Source: Catellatospora tritici (GTDB lineage: Bacteria; Actinomycetota; Actinomycetes; Mycobacteriales; Micromonosporaceae). From it: DNA of 64,000 bases. The notes beneath the pieces were generated by a model. The model was not told the DNA's origin and searched no databases. It saw only the letters and a program-made list of their open reading frames with translations. Location of the stretch: positions 31,206 to 95,205 of the forward strand of contig NZ_JAHRCY010000030.1 in assembly GCF_019083965.1 (NCBI RefSeq). The letters are read 5' to 3'. The position numbers were made by a program, and so were the translations under genes. Within the stretch, counting starts at the first letter, position 1. Every line of letters starts with the position of its first letter. Of the stretch, positions 57,191 through 64,000 are shown in pieces.

Positions 57191-57985
57191 TCAGGGCCTG
57201 GGGCAGGGGCTCGCGCCTTTGGTGGTCGAGCAGTCGCCGTACGCCGCAGTCGGCGGCCTCTCCTCGACCAGGAACTTCTTGTCCAGCAGCCACTGCACGC
57301 TCAGGTCCGACCCGGCCTGGGGCAGGTACGTCCGGTTCAGCACGTACTGGGTGCCGAGGCTCGGCTGGGCGAACCAGGTCGCGATCGGGCCGGTGTCCAC
57401 GCTGAACGGCTTGAGCACGCAGTAGACGTGGTAGTTGGCCAGCGGCACGAGGTCCTCGTGCGCGATCTGCGGCGTGGGGGTGTTCAGGTTCGACGGCGGC
57501 AGCCCGCGCTGGGCGAACGGGGTGCCGAGCGGGGCCAGGAACTGGCCGGTGCCGGGGCTGCCGAACCGGTCGATCCGGGTGCCGGGCTGCAGCTGCTGGG
57601 TGAACTTGATCGGCAGGCCGTCGTACTGGATGACGTAGCCCATGGCGGGCGGGTAGACGTAGCGGGTCGGCGGTGTCGCGTCGTTGCCGTACTGGGTGAG
57701 GAAGGTGCCGCTGCTCAGGGCGCCGAAGCGGTGGTAGCCGCCGAGCAGCGGGCCGATCGGGGCCTGGGTCGGCAGCTGCTCCGGCCCGAGCAGGTAGTTG
57801 TCGTCGTAGAAGTCCGTGGTGGCGGGGGCAGCGTCGGGCGTACCGGGGCGGCACAGGCTGTCACCTGCGGCAGCGCTCTGCGCGGGCAGGATGTGCGGTT
57901 CGGCCGGGGCGGCCTGGGCGCCGACCGCCTGCAGCGCCAGCACCGCGCCGGCCAGCACAGGCAGAATGAAACGTTTGATCTTCAC
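57191..57985 (-). CDS. Secreted TNT-domain (NAD glycohydrolase toxin-like) protein
   Basis: A 264-residue exported protein. The signal peptide is IKRFILPVLAGAVLALQAVGAQA. The rest is almost entirely a TNT/DUF4237 domain: DDNYLLGPEQLP, LLGGYHRFGALSSGTFLTQYG, YVYPPAMGYVIQ, TRIDRFGSPGTGQFLAPLG, PFAQRGLPPSNL, YHVYCVLKPFSVDTGPIATW and FAQPSLGTQY. The DRFG, QR and WFxQPxxGxQY blocks hold the Arg and Gln residues used by TNT-type NADases. It has no delivery, repeat or channel domain. GTG 57985 follows GGAGACC. No immunity-factor candidate is adjacent. It is likely an extracellular NADase. Confidence 0.88.
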   Translation of the reverse strand: MKIKRFILPVLAGAVLALQAVGAQAAPAEPHILPAQSAAAGDSLCRPGTPDAAPATTDFYDDNYLLGPEQLPTQAPIGPLLGGYHRFGALSSGTFLTQYGNDATPPTRYVYPPAMGYVIQYDGLPIKFTQQLQPGTRIDRFGSPGTGQFLAPLGTPFAQRGLPPSNLNTPTPQIAHEDLVPLANYHVYCVLKPFSVDTGPIATWFAQPSLGTQYVLNRTYLPQAGSDLSVQWLLDKKFLVEERPPTAAYGDCSTTKGASPCPRP

Positions 57986-58137
57986 AGTCTCGGTCTCCGG
58001 TGATCAGGACGATGAGCCATCTGATCAACGGCCCAACCCGGCCCGAAGACATGGACCACCCCACGTAACCGCAGGTCAAGGCCGTCGTGATGGTGCGGCT
58101 TCAGGCAGTGCCGGAACCCGGGCTTTCTCCGGCTGGC

Positions 58138-58203
58138 ATGATCCGTAATCGTGGACGCTGGGTGCTGCCATAGCGACACCCAGCGTCCACAATCACGGAT
58201 CAT
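58138..58203. repeat. Long palindrome upstream of the LacI gene
   Basis: 27-bp arms starting ATGATCCGTAATCGTGGACG and ending in CGTCCACAATCACGGATCAT pair with two mismatches around a 12-nt loop. It lies 62 bp before the lacI GTG. It could be a regulator site, but the length suggests an intergenic repeat. Confidence 0.85.
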
Positions 58204-58264
58204 CACTGGCGCGAGCCGGGGGTGGGCGGCCATGATGGCGGCGTGTCGGGAGCGGGAGGTCGGT

Positions 58265-59290
58265 GTGGCTAGGACGGCGGGGGTACGGGCGACCGTGCGC
58301 GACGTGGCCGCCGAGACCGGCCTGTCCATCGCCACGGTCTCGCGCGTGCTCAACGGCGCGACCAACGTCGCCCCGCACACCCGGGACCTGGTCCTGGCCG
58401 CGGTGCGGCGCCTCGGCGACCGTGCCCCGGTGCGCCGCCCCGAACCGCCCGCAGCCTCGGGCGCGATCTACGTGCGCTGCCCGTACGTCCTGACCGACTA
58501 CTTCGGGATCATCGTCAGCTCGATCGCGGAGACCCTGGAACTGCACGGCCGCCAGCTGGTGCTCAACGCGGGTGAGGCGGCCCAGTCGGTGCGGGTGCTG
58601 ACCGGCCTGAGCGAGCGCCCCGACGTCGCGGGCGCGATCCTGATCCTGCCACCGGACCCGCTCGAGGACCTGGTGCTGCTGCGGGACCAGCAGTTCCCCT
58701 TCGTGGTGATCGACCCGCGCTCGTCGCCGCCGCGTGACGTGGTGACGGTGTCGGCGGCACACTTCGCCGGGGCGCGGCGGCTGATGTCGCACCTGGTGGA
58801 GCTGGGCCATCGCCGGGTGGGGATCATCGGCGGCCCCGAGGAATGGCTGGCCAACGACGCCCGCATGGCCGGGTACGTGGCGCCGCTGGCCGATGCCGGG
58901 GTGCTGCCGACGGCGGAGCTGGTGCGGCACGTGCCGGAGCCGAACACGGCCAACGGCTATCTGGCGGCGGGGGAGCTGCTGGACCTGCCGGAGCGGCCGA
59001 CGGCGCTGGTGGCATTCAACGACAAGATGGCGGTGGGGGCGCTGGCCGCGGCCGCCGACCGAGGGCTGCGGGTGCCGCAGGACCTGTCGGTGGCCGGGTT
59101 CGACGACATCGACGTGAGCCGGGCGACGACGCCGATGCTGACCACGGTGCGCCAGCCGCTGCAGGAGATGGGCCGGATGGCGGTGACCATGCTGATGCGC
59201 ATGCTGGAGCGGCACACGCTGGAGGCCGTGCACGTGTCGCTGGGCACCGAGCTGGTCATCCGCGACTCGACGGCCCCCGCGCCGCGTTAG
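58265..59290 (+). CDS. LacI-family transcriptional regulator
   Basis: A 341-residue repressor. The HTH and hinge are ATVRDVAAETGLSIATVSRVLNGATNVAPHTRDLV. The periplasmic-binding-type core shows SHLVELGHRRVGIIGGPE, NGYLAAGELLDLPERPTALVAFNDKMAVGAL and LSVAGFDDIDVSRATTPMLTTVRQPL. GTG 58265 follows GGGAGG by 5 nt; upstream in-frame starts lack this. It is 363 bp upstream of the GH30 gene in the same direction and is the only LacI protein encoded here. It may bind one of the palindromic operators listed; which one cannot be told. Confidence 0.93.
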   Translation: MARTAGVRATVRDVAAETGLSIATVSRVLNGATNVAPHTRDLVLAAVRRLGDRAPVRRPEPPAASGAIYVRCPYVLTDYFGIIVSSIAETLELHGRQLVLNAGEAAQSVRVLTGLSERPDVAGAILILPPDPLEDLVLLRDQQFPFVVIDPRSSPPRDVVTVSAAHFAGARRLMSHLVELGHRRVGIIGGPEEWLANDARMAGYVAPLADAGVLPTAELVRHVPEPNTANGYLAAGELLDLPERPTALVAFNDKMAVGALAAAADRGLRVPQDLSVAGFDDIDVSRATTPMLTTVRQPLQEMGRMAVTMLMRMLERHTLEAVHVSLGTELVIRDSTAPAPR

Positions 59291-59653
59291 TCGTAAACAA
59301 AGTTGGCATATTCGCGCCGGGGGGCCGCAGGCGCTCGGTGGCGCTGTGTCGCGCGCTGTGTTGCGGCAGGCAGGTCACAAGTTTCATTTTGTTTCAGTGG
59401 CAAATAGGCCTATTGCGACGGTGCGCAGACGCTGAAGTCGATGCCTTGACAGGCATGTAGCCATATGTTTCAGTGCTGTCAACAGAGCGTCAATCATTCT
59501 GTTACATCTGTTACATCGACGTCTCTGCGTGTACAAGGCACGGCTGCACAGGAAACTCCGGGCCGGGTCAGGCGGGTGCCCCCTCGCCCACCCGGCCCGC
59601 AACCCCCAGCCACTCATGGCACCGCCATGGCTTGTCGAAAGGAGGGTCCCGCC
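59291..59653. other. 363-bp gap upstream of GH30
   Basis: No gene. It contains AATAGGCCTATT (59403-59414, perfect palindrome), two GTTTCAGTG repeats (about 59391 and 59467) and a tandem CTGTTACAT (about 59501-59518). Any of these could be regulatory. No CG-centred LacI-type site like those at other GH genes is seen. Confidence 0.5.
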
Positions 59654-61546
59654 TTGTTCCGTCCCCGATCAGGCTGGACCACCGCCGGTGCGGTCACCGC
59701 CGCCGGCGCCGCCGCCCTGGCGGCCGCCCTGTTGATCGCCCCGCCCGCGCAGGCGGCGGGCGAGCCGGTGAGCATCTGGCTCACCACCACCTCCGACTCC
59801 GGTGGCCGCACCGTCACCCGGGGCCTGCAGCAGCAGGCGAACATCGCGTTCGGTCCCGCGGGCGGCAGCGCCAACCAGACCATCACCGTCAACGAGAACA
59901 CCACCTACCAGCAGTTCGAGGGTGCCGGTGCGTCCATCACGGACACCACGGCGTACCTGCTGCGTGGCGGCCCGATCAGTGCGGCCACCCGCGACGCGGT
60001 GATGGCCAAGCTGTTCTCGCCCACCTCGGGCATCGGCCTGTCGTTCGTGCGCAACCCGATCGGCGCCTCGGACCTGTCCCGGCCCGGCATGGTGTCGCTC
60101 GACGACACCTGCTGCGACCTCAACGACTTCGGCAGCAACGGCTACGACACCAACGTCCGGCTGCTGACCGTGCAGGCCAAGCAGCTCAACCCCGCCCTGC
60201 GCATCATGGCCGTGCCGTGGAGCGCCCCGGGCTGGATGAAGGACAACGGCCGGATGGACCAGATGGGCTGGCTGAAGGCGCAGTACTACTCGCTCTACGC
60301 CCAGTACATGGTCAAGTACCTGCAGAGCTACCAGGCCGCGGGGGCCCCGGTCGACTACCTGTCGGTGCAGAACGAGCCCAACTGCTGCCAGTCGGGCAAC
60401 CCGACCGCGATGGACTACCCGGGCATGAGCTGGAACTCCTCCGGGCTGATCGAGCTCACCAAGAACAACGTGTACCCGGCGCTGCACAACGCGGGCCTGG
60501 GCACCAAGGTCCTGATCCACGACTGGAACTACGGCGACTACGCCGGCATGAGCGCCCCGACGCTGGCCGACGCGGGCATCCGCGGCGACGCCAACTTCGG
60601 CGGCATCGCCTGGCACGGGTACTTCGGTGACCCGTCGACCGGCAGTTCGGTGCACGGCAGCTACCCGTCGGTCAAGCAGTTCAGCACCGAGCACTCGGGC
60701 GGCACCTGGATCAGCAACCAGCACAACGAAGACATGTCCGACATCGTGAACTACACGCGTAACTGGAGCAGCAGCGTCGTCAAGTGGAGCCTGGCCCTGA
60801 ACCAGAACATGGGCCCGCACAACGGCGGCTGCGGCACCTGCACCGGCCTGATCACCGTGCAGGAGGGCGGCTCGCGGGCCGGACAGGTCGACTACACGAT
60901 CGAGTACTACACCACCGGCCACCTGACCAAGTTCGTCAAGCCGGGGGCGTACCGGATCGACTCGACCGCCAACAGCACGGTGCAGAACGTGGCGTGGAAG
61001 AACCCGGACGGGTCCAAGGCCCTGATCGCGCACAACGGCGGCACCTCGGCGCAGTCGGTGCGGGTCAACTGGGGCAACCAGTCCTTCGTGTACAGCCTGC
61101 CCGCCCGTACCACCGCGACCTTCACCTGGTCGGGCACCCAGGGCACCGGCGGCGGTGGCGGCGGCACCGGGACCATCACCGGTCTGGCGGGCAAGTGCGT
61201 CGACGTGGCCGGGGCGGCGACCGCCAACGGCACCGCGATCCAGCTCTACACCTGCAACGGCACCACCGCCCAGCAGTGGACCCGCAACGCCGACGGCACG
61301 CTGAGCTCGCTCGGCAAGTGCATGGACATCGTCGGGCCGAGCGCGACCAACGGCACGAAGGTCCACCTGTGGGACTGCCACACCGGCAGCTCGCAGAAGT
61401 GGACGTACAACAGCAGCACCCAGCAGCTGGTCAACAGCTACTCGGGCACGTGCCTGGACGTCACGGACAACAGCTCCGCCGACGGCGCACGGCTGCAGAT
61501 CTGGTCCTGCACCACCGGCGCCAACCAGAAGTGGACGTTGAACTGA
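59654..61546 (+). CDS. Secreted GH30 glycosidase with C-terminal CBM13 (ricin-type)
   Basis: A 630-residue exported enzyme read from TTG 59654, which sits 8 nt after AAAGGAGG and opens a clean signal peptide (about 1-35). The GH30 domain (about 75-495) has YQQFEGAGASITDT near its start, acid/base E241 in YLSVQNEPN and nucleophile E346 in KQFSTEHSGG. After a Gly-rich linker comes a ricin B-type CBM13 (about 507-630) with the QW repeats (QQWTRN, QKWTYN, NQKWTLN). Candidate substrates are fungal beta-1,6-glucan or xylan. Its stop shares a base with the next ATG (TGATG). Confidence 0.92.
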   Translation: MFRPRSGWTTAGAVTAAGAAALAAALLIAPPAQAAGEPVSIWLTTTSDSGGRTVTRGLQQQANIAFGPAGGSANQTITVNENTTYQQFEGAGASITDTTAYLLRGGPISAATRDAVMAKLFSPTSGIGLSFVRNPIGASDLSRPGMVSLDDTCCDLNDFGSNGYDTNVRLLTVQAKQLNPALRIMAVPWSAPGWMKDNGRMDQMGWLKAQYYSLYAQYMVKYLQSYQAAGAPVDYLSVQNEPNCCQSGNPTAMDYPGMSWNSSGLIELTKNNVYPALHNAGLGTKVLIHDWNYGDYAGMSAPTLADAGIRGDANFGGIAWHGYFGDPSTGSSVHGSYPSVKQFSTEHSGGTWISNQHNEDMSDIVNYTRNWSSSVVKWSLALNQNMGPHNGGCGTCTGLITVQEGGSRAGQVDYTIEYYTTGHLTKFVKPGAYRIDSTANSTVQNVAWKNPDGSKALIAHNGGTSAQSVRVNWGNQSFVYSLPARTTATFTWSGTQGTGGGGGGTGTITGLAGKCVDVAGAATANGTAIQLYTCNGTTAQQWTRNADGTLSSLGKCMDIVGPSATNGTKVHLWDCHTGSSQKWTYNSSTQQLVNSYSGTCLDVTDNSSADGARLQIWSCTTGANQKWTLN

Positions 61547-63753
61547 TGAACCGACGCATCCTCATCGGCAGCGTCGCCGTCTCGACGCTGGTGAGCGCGG
61601 CCGTCATGGTCGTGCTCACCGCCCCGGCTGCGCAGGCCGCGATCAGCTCCGGCACGACGTACACGGTCGTCAGCAAGAACAGCGGCAAGTGCGTCGACGC
61701 CCGCGCCGCGGCCAGCGCCAACGGCACCGCGGTCCAGCAGTACACGTGCAACTCCTCGACCGCGCAGCAGTGGCAGATGGTGGCGACCAGTGGCGGCTAC
61801 TTCCGCTCCGGCAGCGCCCTGAGCACCAACCAGAGCTGGGACGTCACCGACGTCTCGGCAGCCGACGGCGCCAAGATCCAACTCTGGCTGTACGGCGGCG
61901 GCAACAACCAGCAGTGGCTGCCGGTCCAGGAGGCCGACGGCGCGTACCACTTCGTCAACCGCTTCAGCGGCAAGTGCCTCGACGTGCCCAGCGCGTCCAC
62001 GGCCGACAGCGTGCAGCTGCAGCAGTACACCTGCAACAACACCGCCGCGCAGGCGTTCTACCTCAACCCGGTCGGCGGCCCGCAGCCCTCGGCCAGCACC
62101 GTCCCGCCGAACCCGAACAACCCCGACCTCGGCCCGAACGTGCGGATCTTCGACCCGTCGCAGGCCGCCTCGACGATCCAGTCGCAGCTCAACACCGTGT
62201 TCAACGGCCAGGTCAGCAACCAGTTCGGCACCCAGCGGTACGCGCTGCTGTTCAAGCCGGGCAGCTACAACGTCGACGTCAACGTCGGCTTCTACACCCA
62301 GGTCCTGGGCCTGGGCCTGTCCCCGGACGCGGTGAACATCAACGGCGCCGTGCACGTGGAGGCGGACTGGTTCCCGCCGAACAACGCCACCCAGAACTTC
62401 TGGCGCGGCGCGGAGAACCTGTCGGTCACCCCGAACGGCGGCACCGACCGCTGGGCCGTGTCGCAGGCGGCGCCGTACCGGCGCATGCACGTGCGCGGCA
62501 ACCTGCTGCTCGACGACGGCGGCTGGGCCAGCGGTGGCTGGTTCTCCGACGTGAAGGTCGACGGGCAGGTCAACTCGGGCACCCAGCAGCAGTGGATCTC
62601 GCGTAACTCGCAGTTCGGCAGCTGGGCCGGCTCGAACTGGAACATGGTGTTCGTGGGCACCTCGGGCGCCCCGGGCAACACATTCCCGAGCCCGCCGTAC
62701 ACCAACGTCGGCGCGACGCCGGTGGTGCGCGAGAAGCCGTTCCTGTACGTCGACAGCCAGGGCGCCTACCAGGTGTTCGTGCCGTCGCTGCGCAGCAACA
62801 GCACCGGCACCACCTGGGCGGGTGGCAGCGCGGCCGGTAGCTCCCTGCCGATCAGCACGTTCTACGTCGTCAAGTCCGGCGACAACGCCGCCAGCATCAA
62901 CTCCGCGCTGGCCGGCGGCAAGAACCTGCTGTTCACGCCGGGGGTGTACCACGTCAACGACACCATCCGGATCACCCGGGCCGACACGGTCGTGCTGGGC
63001 CTGGGCCTGGCCACGATCATCCCGGACAACGGCGTGATGGCGATGTCGGTCGCCGACGTCGACGGCGTCAAGGTCGCCGGGCTGCTCATCGACGCGGGCA
63101 GCACCAACTCGGCCACCCTGATGCAGGTCGGCCCGGCCGGGTCGACGGCGAGCCACGCCGCCAACCCGACCTCGCTGCACGACGTGTTCTTCCGCATCGG
63201 CGGCGCCGGGGTCGGCAAGGCCACGACCAGCCTGGTCATCAACAGCAACGACGTGATCGGCGACCACACCTGGATCTGGCGCGCCGACCACGGCTCGGGC
63301 GTCGGCTGGAGCAGCAACACCGCCGACACCGGCCTGATCGTCAACGGCAACAACATCACGTTCTACGGCCTGTTCGTCGAGCACTACCAGAAGTACCAGG
63401 TCATCTGGAACGGCAACGGCGGCCGGACGTACTTCTTCCAGAACGAGATGCCCTACGACCCGCCGAACCAGGCCTCCTGGATGAACGGGTCGACCCGGGG
63501 CTACGCCGCGTACAAGGTGGCCAACACCGTCACCTCGCATCAGGCGTGGGGGCTGGGCAGCTACTGCTACTTCAACGTCAACTCCTCGGTCGTCGCCGAC
63601 CGGGCCTTCGAGGTCCCGGCCAGCGGCACCACGTTCCGCGACATGGTCACGGTCTCGCTCGGCGGCACGGGCACCATCGCCCGGGTCATCAACAACACCG
63701 GCGGCACCGCGAACTCGTCCAACAACGTGGTCTACCTGACCACCGGTCCCTGA
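61546..63753 (+). CDS. Secreted CBM13 plus beta-helix protein, co-translated with GH30
   Basis: A 735-residue exported protein. The signal peptide ends near AQAA-32. An N-terminal CBM13 (about 35-175; QQWQMV, GKCLDV) precedes a right-handed beta-helix region (about 190-735) with VRIFDPSQAASTIQSQLNTVF, KPGSYNVDVNVGFYTQVLGLG, GVYHVNDTIRITRADTVVLGLGLATI. The two halves of the helix look like an internal duplication (FKPGSYNV / FTPGVYHV), as in GH55-type double helices. Catalytic residues are not assigned. ATG 61546 overlaps the GH30 stop (TGATG), so it is made with GH30 and should act on the same polymer. Confidence 0.85.
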   Translation: MNRRILIGSVAVSTLVSAAVMVVLTAPAAQAAISSGTTYTVVSKNSGKCVDARAAASANGTAVQQYTCNSSTAQQWQMVATSGGYFRSGSALSTNQSWDVTDVSAADGAKIQLWLYGGGNNQQWLPVQEADGAYHFVNRFSGKCLDVPSASTADSVQLQQYTCNNTAAQAFYLNPVGGPQPSASTVPPNPNNPDLGPNVRIFDPSQAASTIQSQLNTVFNGQVSNQFGTQRYALLFKPGSYNVDVNVGFYTQVLGLGLSPDAVNINGAVHVEADWFPPNNATQNFWRGAENLSVTPNGGTDRWAVSQAAPYRRMHVRGNLLLDDGGWASGGWFSDVKVDGQVNSGTQQQWISRNSQFGSWAGSNWNMVFVGTSGAPGNTFPSPPYTNVGATPVVREKPFLYVDSQGAYQVFVPSLRSNSTGTTWAGGSAAGSSLPISTFYVVKSGDNAASINSALAGGKNLLFTPGVYHVNDTIRITRADTVVLGLGLATIIPDNGVMAMSVADVDGVKVAGLLIDAGSTNSATLMQVGPAGSTASHAANPTSLHDVFFRIGGAGVGKATTSLVINSNDVIGDHTWIWRADHGSGVGWSSNTADTGLIVNGNNITFYGLFVEHYQKYQVIWNGNGGRTYFFQNEMPYDPPNQASWMNGSTRGYAAYKVANTVTSHQAWGLGSYCYFNVNSSVVADRAFEVPASGTTFRDMVTVSLGGTGTIARVINNTGGTANSSNNVVYLTTGP

Positions 63754-63763
63754 GAGACCGGCC

Positions 63764-63799
63764 GCCGACCGTCCGCGACCCCTCTCGCGGGCGGTCGGC
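63764..63799 (+). terminator. Hairpin after the beta-helix gene
   Basis: GCCGACCGTCCGCGA pairs with TCGCGGGCGGTCGGC (one mismatch) around a 6-nt loop, between the beta-helix gene and the binding-protein gene. It may reduce read-through. Confidence 0.8.
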
Positions 63800-63852
63800 A
63801 CCCCTGAACGGCACTACGGCACCAATCACATAGATCCAGCCCTGGAGGATTC

Positions 63853-64000
63853 ATGAGTTCCGTGTTCTCGCGGCGGCGGTTCACCGTCGTGGCGGCGCCG
63901 CTGCTCGCGGCCGCGCTCGCGCTGACCACCGCCGCTTGCGGCGGTAGCGACGACCCGGCCAAGCCGGGTGGCAAGGTCAAGCTGACGATCGCCACGTTCG
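63853..64000 (+). CDS. ABC transporter solute-binding lipoprotein, N-terminal fragment
   Basis: Only 49 codons are inside the window. They give a lipoprotein signal (SRRRFTVVAAPLLAAALAL with lipobox TTAAC) followed by GKVKLTIATF, the usual first strand of sugar-binding proteins of ABC importers. GGAGGATTC precedes ATG 63853. The gene continues beyond the window. It probably imports the products of the GH30 and beta-helix enzymes, followed by permease genes outside the window. Confidence 0.85.
   Translation, partial: MSSVFSRRRFTVVAAPLLAAALALTTAACGGSDDPAKPGGKVKLTIATF

Noticed and set aside
58138..58203. LacI self-operator formed by the long palindrome.
   Set aside because: LacI sites are 14-20 bp with a central CG; this is a 66-bp stem with a 12-nt loop, so I list it as a repeat and leave regulation open.

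Overview
The window is high-GC DNA (by eye about 70% G+C or more) from a filamentous actinomycete, most likely of the family Micromonosporaceae. Evidence is the RbpA gene, the many GTG and TTG starts, several genes whose start codon sits 6-9 nt after a TAnnnT -10 box (leaderless pattern), an actinobacterial LexA box, a CebR-type cellulase operator, and recurrent palindromic intergenic elements built on AAGAAGGGGCCCTTC. The family assignment is inference from style; no rRNA or tRNA gene is present.

Layout. 1-1.1 kb: methionine aminopeptidase (cut by the window edge) divergent from a small XRE regulator. 1.1-3.4 kb: a small membrane protein, a holin-like remnant, and a secreted GH53 galactanase behind twin LacI-type operators. 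3.4-8.5 kb: a PadR/permease-prefix operon, an alpha/beta-hydrolase lipoprotein, and two poorly known proteins. 8.5-14.3 kb: an ECF42-like sigma factor with its DGPF (YCII) partner, an orphan fused sugar-type ABC permease, and a second ECF sigma with a membrane partner plus a related lipoprotein. 14.4-21.5 kb: two hypothetical genes, a DUF1905 protein, an intracellular GH3 with PA14 insert divergent from a TetR gene, and a DUF1254/1214 protein. 21.6-25.8 kb: an asparagine synthetase behind a LexA box and short leader ORFs, a lipoprotein and a DUF1963-like protein.

25.8-33.0 kb is a compact cell-envelope locus: membrane sulfatase/LTA-synthase-like enzyme, LPG-synthase-type flippase-like protein, GT4 glycosyltransferase, a divergent 6-pyruvoyl-tetrahydropterin-synthase-like protein and a zinc-less BchC-like dehydrogenase in one run with overlapping stops and starts. 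A CDP-alcohol phosphatidyltransferase is transcribed divergently and an FkbM methyltransferase flanks it. This is the best candidate for an undescribed pathway: it looks like synthesis of a phospholipid- or polyol-phosphate-linked product.

33-64 kb is a polysaccharide-degradation region: a 1527-residue GH87-like enzyme, a secreted SGNH esterase, GH3, GH92 alpha-mannosidase, GH5-CBM2 cellulase, GH30-CBM13, a CBM13 beta-helix protein and the start of a solute-binding protein. A LuxR-type LAL regulator and a LacI regulator lie among them. Most enzyme genes have their own palindromic operator, and the SGNH esterase and GH92 share one (core CAACGTTG), so several repressors appear to divide control. 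Housekeeping or unrelated genes in between are RbpA behind a SigR-type promoter, a PadR/ABC exporter operon, a YidB-like protein, a P-loop kinase, an SDR and a free-standing secreted TNT-type NAD glycohydrolase.

Two repeat families recur between genes: a roughly 78-bp nested palindrome (four copies) and a double GGGCCC hairpin (four copies), one of which has become the 3' end of a coding sequence. All assignments were made by reading sequence and recalling family signatures; no database search was run.
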